From contig NZ_CP031963.1 of NCBI RefSeq assembly GCF_003443675.1, positions 186,001 to 250,000 on the forward strand: 64,000 bases of DNA, read 5' to 3'. The translations under genes were made by a program, and so were the position numbers. Of the stretch, positions 18,386-27,672 are shown piece by piece (positions within the stretch are counted from its first letter, which is position 1; each line of letters starts with the position of its first letter). A model generated the notes under the pieces. It saw nothing but the letters and a program-made list of their open reading frames with translations, had not been told where the DNA came from and made no database searches. The DNA comes from Aquimarina sp. BL5 (GTDB lineage Bacteria > Bacteroidota > Bacteroidia > Flavobacteriales > Flavobacteriaceae).

Positions 18386-18565
18386 ATGAAACGGCTTTTT
18401 CTACCCATAGCTTTAATCTCATTTGCAGTTATATGCCTAAGTATTGTGCATATCGATAATGTGAATAAGCTAGATGAAGAATATAATCAGTTAAGAGAGA
18501 AACATCAAATCAACAGTGATTCTGATGTAGAAATTACAAGAATAGATAAGTTCGACACTAAATGA
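18386..18565 (+). CDS. Small paralogous ORF, 59 aa
   Basis: Short ORF beginning MKRLFLPIALISFAVICLSI and followed by VHIDNVNKLDEEYNQLREK, ending in DKFDTK. The N-terminus looks like a signal anchor, or a signal peptide with a Cys at 17, followed by a charged tail of about 35 residues. It is clearly related to the 45-aa ORF at 18894: both have PI-ILI/FAV-CL-VHIDN-NK in the same spacing, which supports that both are translated. A candidate promoter lies 37 bp upstream. The function is unknown; a small membrane or periplasmic protein is likely. Confidence 0.55.
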   Translation: MKRLFLPIALISFAVICLSIVHIDNVNKLDEEYNQLREKHQINSDSDVEITRIDKFDTK

Positions 18566-18675
18566 AGAGTTGAGAAAGATACGTTACAAACCAATAAAGA
18601 AAGAAAATCAATTCCTTCTGAATTGGATAAATAAAAAAGGGAAAACAAAAAAAGTAACGGATCATTCCAGAACTG

Positions 18676-18708
18676 CTGCCTTACATATTATTGTAAGGCA
18701 GTTTTTTT
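18676..18708 (+). terminator. Terminator after the 59-aa gene
   Basis: CTGCCTTACA and TGTAAGGCAG pair perfectly around a 6-base loop and are followed by seven T. It lies 110 bp after the small ORF. The surrounding 328-bp spacer (18566-18893) holds no other gene that I can support. Confidence 0.85.
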
Positions 18709-18893
18709 GTTTGCTAAATAAGTTAGATAGATCCTTATAATTGTATGTGTAGAAAAGCTGTTTTTACGAATTCTAATTGAATCCCTACGAATTCTAAAAT
18801 ACCCACCATGTCAGACCGTAATCATGATTACTTTTAAACCGTAATTAAAGAATGGTCTTTTTTTGCTGCCAAATCATTTAATCCCAAAATAAA

Positions 18894-19031
18894 ATGAAAA
18901 AGCTTTTAATACCAATAATACTAATTTGCTTTGCAGTAGCATGCTTAGGATTTGTTCATATAGATAATATGAATAAAGCCGAATTGAATAGGGTAACATC
19001 AAAGGGGGAAAGTTTTGATATTAATTCATAA
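18894..19031 (+). CDS. Small paralogous ORF, 45 aa
   Basis: MKKLLIPIILICFAVACLGF is followed by VHIDNMNKAELNRVTSKG and ends FDINS. It is the second member of the small family at 18386, with shared VHIDN-x-NK just after the hydrophobic segment and a different, shorter tail. It ends 25 bp before the convergent stop of the DCC-family gene. Unknown role, probably membrane-anchored or exported. Confidence 0.5.
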   Translation: MKKLLIPIILICFAVACLGFVHIDNMNKAELNRVTSKGESFDINS

Positions 19032-19056
19032 TGCTATTGCAAAAGTAAATTATGTG

Positions 19057-19470
19057 TTACTGGTCTATGAAGAGGGCTTTTAGCTTTGGAGTTGGAATCA
19101 TGCAACTCTCTTTTTTGCCAAACCAGTTATATCTGTTTCTTGAGACTATATCGTAAACACAATCTCTTAAGAACTTAGGAAAAATAAGAAAAACAGAAAG
19201 TAACGGATAACCACCAGACAGCTGTCTTGCAATATGCAGGGCAGCTGTTGACTTATGGTAATATGCCATTCCAGGTTCGATGAGCAGAATTGTATCTAAT
19301 TTTGATGTATCAATATCTCTTTCTTTCGCCAATTTTTGTCCTACCTCGCTTTGTAAAGAAGCATATCGAAATACATCATTCTTATCACGTTTAATAATGA
19401 AATTAATTGCACCATTACAAAGATTACAAACTCCATCAAATAATATGATTTTTTTTCCTTCGATATTCAT
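19057..19470 (-). CDS. DCC-family thiol-disulfide oxidoreductase-like protein (DUF393)
   Basis: 137-aa soluble protein. The N-terminal FDGVCNLCNGAINFIIKRD contains the DxxCxxC motif that names the DCC family (Asp11, Cys14, Cys17), followed by FRYASLQSEVGQKLAKERD. The C-terminal YDIVSRNRYNWFGKKESCMIP is also conserved in the family. A thioredoxin-like redox fold has been proposed, but substrates are not established. The length is typical. It lies 60 bp downstream of the SDR gene on the same strand, so the two may be co-transcribed. Confidence 0.9.
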   Translation of the reverse strand: MNIEGKKIILFDGVCNLCNGAINFIIKRDKNDVFRYASLQSEVGQKLAKERDIDTSKLDTILLIEPGMAYYHKSTAALHIARQLSGGYPLLSVFLIFPKFLRDCVYDIVSRNRYNWFGKKESCMIPTPKLKALFIDQ

Positions 19471-19529
19471 AGTACAAAGATAAGAACCAAATATAGAATC
19501 TTGTTAGGCAATTATCATTTCATTAAGAA

Positions 19530-20345
19530 TCATTTCAGGATAATAGAATCTATAACTTGTTTAGTCGTAATTTGTAAATTCTTTGGTAATAAATTATCCT
19601 TAGGCAAGACTGCCAGATAGCGATCATTATTAGAATCAAAAACTTGTTTAAAAGTAGGGTCTTTTAATTGAAGCATATCACATATTTCTGTAATGAGATC
19701 TAGATGATAAATAAGATCAGTACTTCCGAGATGAAAGATACCTTTTTTACTTCGGTTGATGATATAATGTAATTGTTGCGTAAGTTTAGAAATAGCGGTT
19801 GCATTGATAATTACATTAGGAAAAACCTCAATTGGTGCCTTAAGATCGTGTAAGGTTTTAAGTTCCTGTATACGAGGTGTACTTGCTCCAAAGATCATAG
19901 GTATCCTAGCGATCACATATTTATGTGTTGGCAATCGCATTAATGCATTTTCAATTTTGATTTTTAACCTTCCATAAACACTGTCACTCAATGTTTTATC
20001 GTGTTCATATGAAGGGTAGTTGCTAAATGTGTCAAATACATTAGCACTGGATAGAAATATCAATTTTGATTTATTCTTTTTTAACCAGTTTATGATTCGT
20101 TGATGAGCATCTAACTGCGAATTAAAATTCCCTCTAATAGCGGAAACAATAATAGTGGGCTTTAAGTTATCGAGTAATATAGAGATATCTTCCATTTCCA
20201 TATCATACTGAAAGAACTTTTGATTTTTTTCATAAAAATCGTTGTCAGTATGGTATGTACCATAGGTATCAAAATAGGAGTTAAGCTCTTTATATAGAGC
20301 ATTTCCTATAAAACCACTGGCTCCTATGATTAAAATCTTCTTCAA
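19530..20345 (-). CDS. NAD-dependent epimerase/dehydratase-like SDR (RmlD-like)
   Basis: 271-aa extended short-chain dehydrogenase/reductase. The N-terminal Rossmann motif is ILIIGASGFIGNALYKEL (GxxGxxG). The catalytic pair is Tyr and Lys in DSVYGRLKIKIE (YxxxK), preceded by LSSANVF with the conserved Ser. The size and layout resemble dTDP-4-dehydrorhamnose reductase-like proteins acting on nucleotide sugars, but no sugar pathway genes are nearby, so the substrate is open. Its start lies just 16 bp from the T-run of the gcvT terminator; the gene must rely on read-through or on a promoter inside that region. Confidence 0.85.
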   Translation of the reverse strand: MKKILIIGASGFIGNALYKELNSYFDTYGTYHTDNDFYEKNQKFFQYDMEMEDISILLDNLKPTIIVSAIRGNFNSQLDAHQRIINWLKKNKSKLIFLSSANVFDTFSNYPSYEHDKTLSDSVYGRLKIKIENALMRLPTHKYVIARIPMIFGASTPRIQELKTLHDLKAPIEVFPNVIINATAISKLTQQLHYIINRSKKGIFHLGSTDLIYHLDLITEICDMLQLKDPTFKQVFDSNNDRYLAVLPKDNLLPKNLQITTKQVIDSIILK

Positions 20346-20360
20346 TATGTATCTTACGCT

Positions 20361-20415
20361 AAAAAAAAGTTAAGTTTCAAAGATCACTAAACTATGTAAT
20401 CTTGAAACTTAACTT
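20361..20415 (-). terminator. Terminator of gcvT
   Basis: On the minus strand AAGTTAAGTTTCAAGAT pairs with ATCTTTGAAACTTAACTT (one bulged base), followed by eight T (20361-20368 as A on the plus strand). It starts 25 bp after the gcvT stop. Confidence 0.85.
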
Positions 20416-20440
20416 ACCCTTTATTATTGTTATAAAATAA

Positions 20441-21523
20441 CTATCCTTTATAAAAAGGTAATTTTACTACTGTTGCAGGAATTGCTTTTTTACGTACCTG
20501 GATATTAATTTTACTGCCAGGAGCAGTAAAAACTTTAGGTACATATCCTAATCCAATTCCTTTACCTAAAGATGGAGACATCGTACCAGAGGTCACAATA
20601 CCTATTTTATTACCATTTCCATCTACAATATCATAATCGTGTCTAGGAATCCCTCTTTCATCTAATTCAAAACCTACTAGTTTGCGTTCTGATCCGTGTT
20701 CTTTTTCTTTTGCCAAAGCATCAGCATTTACAAAATCTTTTGTAAATTTTGTAATCCAACCTAAACCAGCTTCAATAGGTGACGTTTCATCATTAATATC
20801 ATTTCCATAAAGACAATATCCCATCTCTAATCGCAAGGTATCTCTGGCTGCCAGACCAATAGGCTTGATTCCAAAATCGCCCCCCGCTTCTAATACCTTA
20901 TCCCAAATTTGTTGTACTTCAGAATTTTTACAATAAATTTCGAAACCACCACTACCAGTATATCCAGTAGCTGAAATGATGACATGATCAATTCCTGCAA
21001 AATCTGCTACTTCAAACGTATAAAATTTCATAGTCTCCAGATCTACGGATGTTAGAGATTGCATTGCCTCCGCAGCTTTTGGACCTTGAATAGCCAGTAA
21101 AGAATAATCTTCGGATAGATCCCGCATATCAGCGTTCATCGTATTATGACTTTTAATCCAATCCCAATCTTTCTGGATATTAGACGCATTGACTACCAAT
21201 AAGTACTTTTCGTCAGCAATTTTATATACAATCAGATCATCTACAATACCACCTTTATCATTTGGTAAACAACTATACTGAGCTTTTCCATCTACAAGCT
21301 TAGCAGCGTCATTAGAAGTTACTTTTTGGATTAAATCCAAAGCATTAGGGCCTGTTATTAAAAACTCACCCATATGCGATACATCAAAAACACCAACACC
21401 ATTACGAACTGTTTCGTGTTCTATATTTACTCCTTCATAGGATACGGGCATATTATATCCAGCAAATGGAACTATTTTGGCTCCTAAAGCAGCATGTGTT
21501 TCTGTTAATGCAGTATTTTTCAT
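20441..21523 (-). CDS. gcvT: Glycine cleavage system T protein (aminomethyltransferase)
   Basis: Transfers the methylene group from the aminomethyl-lipoyl H protein to tetrahydrofolate and releases ammonia. I start it at the ATG at 21523 ([20 protein letters not shown]), giving 360 aa, the usual length; the longer frame back to 21592 runs through the promoter. Typical features are [13 protein letters not shown] at the N-terminus, [12 protein letters not shown], the folate-site region [16 protein letters not shown], and the C-terminal [16 protein letters not shown]. Other gcv genes are not nearby, common in Bacteroidota. It has its own promoter and terminator. Confidence 0.97.
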   Translation of the reverse strand: MKNTALTETHAALGAKIVPFAGYNMPVSYEGVNIEHETVRNGVGVFDVSHMGEFLITGPNALDLIQKVTSNDAAKLVDGKAQYSCLPNDKGGIVDDLIVYKIADEKYLLVVNASNIQKDWDWIKSHNTMNADMRDLSEDYSLLAIQGPKAAEAMQSLTSVDLETMKFYTFEVADFAGIDHVIISATGYTGSGGFEIYCKNSEVQQIWDKVLEAGGDFGIKPIGLAARDTLRLEMGYCLYGNDINDETSPIEAGLGWITKFTKDFVNADALAKEKEHGSERKLVGFELDERGIPRHDYDIVDGNGNKIGIVTSGTMSPSLGKGIGLGYVPKVFTAPGSKINIQVRKKAIPATVVKLPFYKG

Positions 21524-21561
21524 AAAGAGTCGATTTGTAGAATTAAGAATCAAATTGAGGC

Positions 21562-21592
21562 CGAAAGTAAAAAACTTTGCGTTGGTAAACAA
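21562..21592 (-). promoter_or_regulatory. Candidate gcvT promoter
   Basis: On the minus strand, TTG (21590-21592) is followed after 20 bp by TACTTTCG (21562-21569). This fits the Bacteroidota TTG / TAnnTTTG arrangement except for one base, 38 bp before the gcvT ATG. Confidence 0.5.
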
Positions 21593-21717
21593 TCCTTTTA
21601 TATGATTAATTGTTAACTTTTTCTAAATCTGAAAGCAAATAATTAGGGATATAATAACATACGATTTGATTTCCTATGTTTTTTAATAACTTTATAAAAA
21701 TCCTTACTAATTATAAG

Positions 21718-22134
21718 ATGATGTCAGCAGGATATTCAGGAACGCCACTTGCTAAAAAGCTAGGAATAAAGCCAGGTAAAACGCTATTATTTTATAACCG
21801 TCCAGATCATTATTGGAATCTATTTTCGGACGTGCCAGAGAATATAAAAGAGTTAACAAAGGTTACACCCGAAGAAGCAGATTTTATTCACGTGTTTTGT
21901 ACTAGCGTTGATGAGCTAAAGACACAGATTCCAATTTATAAAACTGCTCTGAAGAAAACAGGAATGTTATGGGTGAGCTGGCCCAAAGGGAGTTCTAAAA
22001 TACCTACTGATCTTAAAAGAGAGCCTATACGGGAATATTTATTAGATATTGGATTGGTAGATATTAAGGTAGCCGCTGTTGATAATGACTGGAGTGGTTT
22101 AAAATTTGTCTACCGAGTTAACGATAGATTATGA
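21718..22134 (+). CDS. DUF3052-like protein
   Basis: About 138 aa from the ATG at 21718, or 137 from the adjacent ATG at 21721. An upstream in-frame ATG at 21676 would add an unlikely AT-rich leader. The start MSAGYSGTPLAKKLGIKPGK is characteristic of the DUF3052 family, followed by DFIHVFCTSVDELKTQIPIY and MLWVSWPKGSSKIPTDLKRE. Soluble, function unknown; relatives are widespread small cytoplasmic proteins. Divergent from gcvT with no close downstream partner. Confidence 0.8.
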   Translation: MMSAGYSGTPLAKKLGIKPGKTLLFYNRPDHYWNLFSDVPENIKELTKVTPEEADFIHVFCTSVDELKTQIPIYKTALKKTGMLWVSWPKGSSKIPTDLKREPIREYLLDIGLVDIKVAAVDNDWSGLKFVYRVNDRL

Positions 22135-22241
22135 TTCAATATATCAATCACGATATTTTTTTGTTTAAATAGGATAATTAGCTAGTCAAATAGTGCTTAA
22201 TTTTATGTAAATTATTAACTCAAGGTTTTACTTTATAATAA

Positions 22242-23732
22242 ATGAAGATATCAAAAAAACTTACTTATTCTATTTTTCTTGTCATTACCGTATTTGGAAT
22301 TTATTTTGGGATAGGTAAATGGGCCGAACATAAAATCGGGAAGGAAATACAGAAAATTTCTACTGACGAACTAAAGATCGGATATGAAAATATTCAGGTA
22401 CAACTAATAAATGGTAGCGTAACCATCGATAGTATTTTAATTGAGAAAAATAAAGATTTAGTATTTAATGTTGAAACAATTTCTTTGAGCGGTATAAGTC
22501 TGTTTGATTTATTAATTGAAGATAAATTAAAGGCATCAGACTTATTGATAATGAAACCTGTATTAATTAAGAAAAACCTTAAAAAAAATAAAAACAGTAT
22601 AAGTACAAAATCACAATCAGATAAGAAATTCTCTGTATTCATAGATAAGGTTACGTTAATAAGTGGTAGTTACATCGATAATCATACGGCTATAAATAAT
22701 TTTGACCTTGAATTATCTAATCTAAATATATCTGATGAAACAATTTATAGTGTAATCCCTTTTGACTTTACTTCACATACCTTACAAATAAAAGACTTGT
22801 CTTATAAGATAAATGCATTCTACACTTTTTCTATACCAAAATTTAATAGCTCAAATGAACAAATAGCGCTATTTGACTTTTCGATCAATCCTACAGTTTC
22901 CAGATCAGAATTTTCTAAAAGTATTAAGAATGAGCAAGATTATATGAAACTTACAGGAGAATCCTTAATTATAAAAAAACCAACAGTTCATGAACAAACA
23001 AAAGGATTTGTTATTGGGGCAGATGCACTATATATGGATTATATAAATCTTAGTATTTATAGAGATAAAAGATTGGCAGATGATACTTCTGTAAAACCGT
23101 TATACAGTAAAATGCTCAGAGACTTAAAGTTAAAGATACATATTGATTCCACTAGTATTCGTAAGAGTAACATAAAATATGAAGAACAACCTGATAGTAA
23201 TATGGATTCTGGTGTTTTAGAATTTAATAATTTGGATGTTCATGTATCGAAAATATCTAATTTAGAAAACGCTCCATATACTAAAGCACACTTTTTAGCT
23301 TACTATATGGGGCAAGCACCGATAGAACTAAGTTGGAGCTTTAACATCTTAGATAATACGGATAGTTTTTCTTTAGAGGGCTCTATCAAAAATGTAAAGG
23401 ATACATCTTTAAATTCCTTTTTGATCCCCGTAACCGATGTTCGTACAAAAGGCGTTATTGATGAAATGTATTATAATTTTAAGGGAAATGATACTGAAGC
23501 TCTTGGAGCGATGAGAATGCGATATGATAATTTTGAAATTGCAGAAGCATCACATTCCAGCAAAGGGATAGTAAAAATACTTACTTCAATTGCAGATGTA
23601 GTTATTAGTGATAAGGAAGCTAAAGGATCGGTATATGAAGATGCTATAAAGGTGAAAAGAGATCCAACTAAATCTTTTTGGAATTACCTTTGGATTTGCA
23701 TAAAAAATGGGATGATAAAAACGATGATATAA
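22242..23732 (+). CDS. AsmA/DUF748-like membrane-anchored protein
   Basis: 496 aa with one N-terminal membrane anchor (about 8-26, LTYSIFLVITVFGIYFGIG), then a long beta-rich periplasmic region. The early part, IGYENIQVQLINGSVTIDSI and ISLSGISLFDLLIEDKLKAS, has the repeated strand pattern of AsmA-like and DUF748 proteins, now viewed as bridge-like lipid transfer proteins. The C-terminus, around VKRDPTKSFWNYLWICIKNG, ends amphipathic and could dock to the other membrane. The family assignment rests on pattern only. No operon partner is obvious. Confidence 0.6.
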   Translation: MKISKKLTYSIFLVITVFGIYFGIGKWAEHKIGKEIQKISTDELKIGYENIQVQLINGSVTIDSILIEKNKDLVFNVETISLSGISLFDLLIEDKLKASDLLIMKPVLIKKNLKKNKNSISTKSQSDKKFSVFIDKVTLISGSYIDNHTAINNFDLELSNLNISDETIYSVIPFDFTSHTLQIKDLSYKINAFYTFSIPKFNSSNEQIALFDFSINPTVSRSEFSKSIKNEQDYMKLTGESLIIKKPTVHEQTKGFVIGADALYMDYINLSIYRDKRLADDTSVKPLYSKMLRDLKLKIHIDSTSIRKSNIKYEEQPDSNMDSGVLEFNNLDVHVSKISNLENAPYTKAHFLAYYMGQAPIELSWSFNILDNTDSFSLEGSIKNVKDTSLNSFLIPVTDVRTKGVIDEMYYNFKGNDTEALGAMRMRYDNFEIAEASHSSKGIVKILTSIADVVISDKEAKGSVYEDAIKVKRDPTKSFWNYLWICIKNGMIKTMI

Positions 23733-23807
23733 AGTTATTTATTTTAAGATAAGAAAATGAAGCAACCTAATTGTGTAAACCGTATCTATATCATAAACGC
23801 CGTAGTT

Positions 23808-24209
23808 ATGAAAAAATATCTCTTTCTTTTTTTAATTCCACTTTTATTTGTTTTCTCCTGTAGTAATGATGACGATACGATAGCAAGTCCAGATTTATTA
23901 GGAAAATGGTTGCTAATAGAACAGTTAGTGGATCCAGGTGATGGAAGTGGTACGTTCCAACCGATAAGTAGTGATTTAGAATTAGAATTTTTAGCAGGAG
24001 GTATTCTACAAGTCTCTAATGGTAGTTTATGTTCCTTAGCTATAGAATCTGAAGGGAATAGTACAGAAAGTTATTCTATCGATGAAAATACTATAACAGT
24101 TTCGTGTAATACTCCTTTTTCGATTAGTTTTGAAATCAAAGAGGGAAGTTTATTTTTATATCACCCTTGTATAGAGGGATGTGGACAGCGCTATCAGAAG
24201 CTTCCTTAA
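23808..24209 (+). CDS. Small lipocalin-like lipoprotein
   Basis: Started at the ATG at 23808, which gives MKKYLFLFLIPLLFVFSC, a clean lipoprotein signal, then SNDDDT. An upstream in-frame ATG at 23757 would bury the signal. The mature part begins LLGKWLLIEQLVDPGDGSG, like lipocalin-like (DUF4923/lipocalin_4) proteins, and has four Cys near the end (CSLAIES, VSCN, CIEGC) that may form disulphides. It resembles the pair at 15311-16185 only in its N-terminal plan. Ligand unknown; probably secreted to the outer membrane surface. Confidence 0.75.
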   Translation: MKKYLFLFLIPLLFVFSCSNDDDTIASPDLLGKWLLIEQLVDPGDGSGTFQPISSDLELEFLAGGILQVSNGSLCSLAIESEGNSTESYSIDENTITVSCNTPFSISFEIKEGSLFLYHPCIEGCGQRYQKLP

Positions 24210-24249
24210 ACTCGTTTTTCAGGAAGTATATATAAACACTAGTAAATAA

Positions 24250-24280
24250 CAAATCCTGTTCTAACTGAGAACAGGATTTG
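24250..24280. terminator. Hairpin between convergent lipoprotein genes
   Basis: CAAATCCTGTTCT and AGAACAGGATTTG pair perfectly around a 5-base loop, 40 bp after the stop at 24209 and 53 bp from the convergent stop at 24333. The T-run is weak on both sides. Confidence 0.65.
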
Positions 24281-24332
24281 TAACATAACTCTTATCGATT
24301 ACGATAAGTTAACTTAATAAGTTAGCAATGGA

Positions 24333-24755
24333 TTACTGCATTAACTTTTTAGATAACTCTTGTAATTCAGTCGACTTAGCCATCATATAATCATTAAGCT
24401 TTTTTACGTCATCACCAGAAAGGTTCCCCATAACTTCTTGAGCTTTGGTACCTAGTTCTTGTCCTTTTTGACCTAAAGAAGCAAAAGCTGTCATATCCTT
24501 ACTTTCTACTACTTTCTTATATTCTTCGATATAAGCTTCATAAGAATTTACATACTCCTGAACTTTTTCATCACTAAAACTAGGTACACCTTCTGATGCT
24601 GCAGTTTCAGTTTTTTCTTCAGTCTTTTCTTCTACTTTTTCAACTTCCTCAGTTTTTTCAGCACCCTCAGTTGCTTCAGACTTAGTTTCGTTTTTACAAG
24701 AAGCTGCAAAAAGAACAGCCATAACTAATGCGAAATTTAAAATGGTTTTTTTCAT
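24333..24755 (-). CDS. Lipoprotein with acidic/lysine-rich linker and helical domain
   Basis: 140 aa: MKKTILNFALVMAVLFAASC is a lipoprotein signal. A low-complexity Glu/Lys/Thr linker follows (about 25-52, repeats of EKTEE and EEKTE), then a helical C-terminal domain with FSDEKVQEYVNSYEAYIEEY and LMAKSTELQELSKKLMQ-like amphipathic helices. The linker probably lifts the domain away from the membrane. No known function; similar small helical lipoproteins are common in Flavobacteriaceae. Confidence 0.7.
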   Translation of the reverse strand: MKKTILNFALVMAVLFAASCKNETKSEATEGAEKTEEVEKVEEKTEEKTETAASEGVPSFSDEKVQEYVNSYEAYIEEYKKVVESKDMTAFASLGQKGQELGTKAQEVMGNLSGDDVKKLNDYMMAKSTELQELSKKLMQ

Positions 24756-24852
24756 GATTTTTATATAAAATGTTAATTAATTGGTTTGTTTTTATTAACA
24801 ATGCAAATATACACTTGTTTATACCTTTACCAAACACTTTTTTCAGTGAAGA

Positions 24853-24876
24853 AAACACCCTGTTTTCAGGGTGTTT
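24853..24876. other. Hairpin in divergent intergenic region
   Basis: AAACACCCTG and CAGGGTGTTT pair perfectly around TTTT, about 100 bp upstream of the lipoprotein start at 24755 and 174 bp upstream of the STAS-like gene. It could be a leader hairpin or a small-RNA terminator. The rest of 24756-25049 shows nothing that I can support. Confidence 0.35.
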
Positions 24877-25049
24877 AAAGATGTGAAATCTATATATTCC
24901 CTTAAAAATGATGTATATTCGAAAAAAAAGATATTCGAAAAATGTTACGAATCACCACTTAACGATAGCTTTAAGCGGTTTATCGATTTGTAATGGAGTT
25001 TTAGATGTTTGCTATAAGATAAGATAATGATTTATAATATTTTTGCTCT

Positions 25050-25478
25050 ATGCAATATGTAAAAGATTCTATATTCTATCAAGATGCCATTCATGAATTA
25101 AATTATTCGTTTGGCGACTTTTATTTGTTTGATAGATTTGTAATTGGAGAATTTAAAGAAGATACAGTGGTTACTTGGGATGACCATGCAAAACTGTTGG
25201 TGGAAGATCTAACGAACCTATATGATCACGATGGATCTAATGTAGTTTACATTACTAACAGGGTGCATAGGTATGCCGTAAAACCCAGTGATTGGATAAA
25301 ATTTTATAAGAGCGATTACAGGATGAAAGGCTATGCGATTGTTAGTTATACTCCCAAGGGGTTACTAAACTCATTGATAGAAAAATTATTCATCAAAAGT
25401 AAGTTTAAAAGTTTTGAATCCTTAGAAGAGGCTATTCATTGGACTAAAAGCCTAACCGAGGCGGCAGTTTCTAACTAA
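25050..25478 (+). CDS. STAS/SpoIIAA-like small protein
   Basis: 142-aa soluble protein. Alternating strands and helices (FYLFDRFVIGEFKEDTVVTW, NVVYITNRVHRYAVKPSDW, GYAIVSYTPKG, FESLEEAIHWT) resemble SpoIIAA-like/STAS proteins found widely in Flavobacteriia. There the conserved pattern is a strand with GEF, an NR or TNR turn, and a final helix predicted by EEA-W. The assignment is by pattern only and the function is unknown. It is probably monocistronic. Confidence 0.5.
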   Translation: MQYVKDSIFYQDAIHELNYSFGDFYLFDRFVIGEFKEDTVVTWDDHAKLLVEDLTNLYDHDGSNVVYITNRVHRYAVKPSDWIKFYKSDYRMKGYAIVSYTPKGLLNSLIEKLFIKSKFKSFESLEEAIHWTKSLTEAAVSN

Positions 25479-25653
25479 AATTGGATACAGCATATTATCT
25501 AATATTTTTTTCTTATAGCTAGACATCGATAAAAAAAGCTAAGGACTCATTAAAATCGATATTTTTCAGCATAAAAGAAAATAATAAAAAGTGATTTTGT
25601 AAATTTCCATAAAAGTAAACTTACGATATGATAAACTTCATAATAGAGCATCG

Positions 25654-26835
25654 TTGAAAAAAATACTTATAGTTATATTCCTAATTAATCTCTTTTCTTG
25701 TAATTCTACACAAGAAAAAATAGTAAATACTACTAATAACCGTATAGAAGATTCTACAGAGAACGCTACAGAAAGCACTCCACAAAGGGTAGAGGACGCA
25801 GTAGAAAGGGTAGAAAAATCTTCCTCAAAAGAAGAGAATGAAATAATAGAGGTAGAGAGAGAAGCTTTTGTACCTTCTCCATTTATAGCGAAAATCTTAG
25901 AACAACTAGGGATAAAACCCATACAAGTGTATGAAGAGTTTGTTGTGCAGAAAATATTGCCTTATGATGCTAAGAGTGCAGTAGTGGTGATACCTACAGT
26001 AGCCAGCCTAGAAGATGATGGATATTCCTTTTCGTTAAACAGTTATGTTTTGGTAGTAGATTCAGAAACAGCCGTTATCAAACAGCAATTTTATGAAAGT
26101 AATGAAACCAATGGTTGGGACTCTGATGCTATACGTATTGCAGAAATAGGTATTGATACTGCCAATTATTTGGTTAAAGATGATCTAAGAGCATTTGGAG
26201 TGAGGATTTATTTTTTAGGAGCATCTAAACCTAACCCTTATAGCTCCAAGACAATTTCATTATTTGTTCCGGTTGCCGATAAATTATTAAAAATCCTAGA
26301 CGCTTATGAAGTATATTCTCATTGGGGAGAATGGGATATGAAATGTACAGGTGAGTTTATCAACGTGAATAAAATTTTGATTATAGATTCTAATAAGACA
26401 GAGGGATTCTATGATATAGAAGCAAGCATAGCAACCACTACTATGGAAACTTTCGAAAAAGGAGAGGATGATTGTGATGAAAAGGAAACTACGCAGAAAT
26501 CAAAGCAAATTCTAAAATATACAAACGGTAATTATAAGGTTTATAAGAAAGTATATACTTTAGAAACTGAATCTCCCTGTGGATTACAAATTGTATTAGA
26601 AGACAACCGATATTATCTCAAAACTAATAAACGAGAACATTCAGGAACCTTTTTAGTTAAAGATGGTAGTATTACTTTTGAAGGATTGCTAACCGATGAA
26701 CCTAAAGTTGAAGTGCAAGGAGCATACTATAGAAATGAGATCGTTATCCAGAATTATGGAAATTCTATGAATTCATTCATCGTGTTTGGGGAATGTGGTG
26801 ATCAGAAATATCTTCATTTGATAAGAAAGGAATAA
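25654..26835 (+). CDS. Lipoprotein of unknown function, 393 aa
   Basis: Starts with TTG at 25654, chosen because it yields MKKILIVIFLINLFSC, a textbook lipoprotein signal. Residues about 20-70 are a Glu/Thr-rich linker. The remainder is a globular beta-rich domain with AKSAVVVIPTVASLEDDGYS, an internal Cys pair (EDDCDEKE and CGLQIV), and a C-terminal CGDQKYLHLIRKE. I do not recognise the family. The next gene follows after 38 bp, so they may be one transcript. Confidence 0.65.
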   Translation: MKKILIVIFLINLFSCNSTQEKIVNTTNNRIEDSTENATESTPQRVEDAVERVEKSSSKEENEIIEVEREAFVPSPFIAKILEQLGIKPIQVYEEFVVQKILPYDAKSAVVVIPTVASLEDDGYSFSLNSYVLVVDSETAVIKQQFYESNETNGWDSDAIRIAEIGIDTANYLVKDDLRAFGVRIYFLGASKPNPYSSKTISLFVPVADKLLKILDAYEVYSHWGEWDMKCTGEFINVNKILIIDSNKTEGFYDIEASIATTTMETFEKGEDDCDEKETTQKSKQILKYTNGNYKVYKKVYTLETESPCGLQIVLEDNRYYLKTNKREHSGTFLVKDGSITFEGLLTDEPKVEVQGAYYRNEIVIQNYGNSMNSFIVFGECGDQKYLHLIRKE

Positions 26836-26873
26836 TCTTTGTTGACTTATTTGAATACGTATAATTTTATCAA

Positions 26874-27545
26874 ATGAAATACACTTTACTTGTGCTATTA
26901 TTATTTTTTGCTTGCAGCATTCACGCGCAACAAAAAGACTATACAACTACATTACAGGAAATAGAAATGGTAAGAGAAAAGGTGAGAACCTCTTATAATG
27001 TAGCAAATACCACAGAAAAAGATTCTATTATTGTAGAAACCCGAGCTTATATTTTTAAAATACTAGTAAAGGATATTTTTCCTTTATGGTATGGAACTCC
27101 CTGGGATTTTAATGGGCATACCAAAACACCAGGAGAAGGCAAGATCGCATGCGGCTATTTTGTAACCACTACATTGCAAGATATTGGATTTAACATTCCT
27201 AGATATAAATGGGCACAATCTGCCTCCGAAGTGTTTATTAAGAAATTAGCCAAGCAACAAGTTAAACGTTTTACCAATAAGCCATTAAGAACCATAGAAG
27301 ACTTTTTATTAAATAGTGGAGATGGATTGTATCTAGTTGGGCTGGATGATCATACGGGTTTTATTAGTGTAGACAATAACAAAATAAGATTTATTCATGC
27401 TAGTTATTATCAACCGGAAATAGGTGTAATGGCCGAAGCATTAGATTCAGAAAACCCACTGAAGTATTCTAAATACAGAATTATTGGCAAGCTGCTGTCA
27501 GATACAATGGTGCATAATTGGATTAAAGGCATTCGATATGAGTGA
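26874..27545 (+). CDS. Secreted NlpC/P60-like cysteine peptidase (tentative)
   Basis: 223 aa with signal peptide MKYTLLVLLLFFACSIHAQ. The core WYGTPWDFNGHTKTPGEGKI followed by ACGYFVTTTLQDIGF places a Cys after a P-x-x-x-x-IACGYFV turn. LVGLDDHTGFISVDN then supplies a His in an H-T/V-G context, the Cys/His arrangement of NlpC/P60 and CHAP amidases that cut peptidoglycan peptides. A third polar residue could be the Asn or His in IRFIHASY. Family placement is tentative. It may be co-transcribed with the lipoprotein upstream. Confidence 0.5.
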   Translation: MKYTLLVLLLFFACSIHAQQKDYTTTLQEIEMVREKVRTSYNVANTTEKDSIIVETRAYIFKILVKDIFPLWYGTPWDFNGHTKTPGEGKIACGYFVTTTLQDIGFNIPRYKWAQSASEVFIKKLAKQQVKRFTNKPLRTIEDFLLNSGDGLYLVGLDDHTGFISVDNNKIRFIHASYYQPEIGVMAEALDSENPLKYSKYRIIGKLLSDTMVHNWIKGIRYE

Positions 27546-27672
27546 CATTCAATTAAAAAGAAGTTACCCTTTTTTACAAGTGTTCAACAATTACTTTTCC
27601 GTTCTTTAAATTATAAAATATATAAATGCTAATCTAAAGGAGTGATTTTTTGTAATGAAATAAAAAAACTAG

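Noticed and set aside
24853..24876. Intergenic hairpin as a riboswitch
   Set aside because: A simple 10-bp stem with a TTTT loop and no conserved aptamer sequence that I recognise.
25638..25922. Minus-strand 94-aa ORF opposite the lipoprotein at 25654
   Set aside because: Shadow of a repetitive, Glu/Thr-rich coding region; the plus-strand lipobox is convincing.
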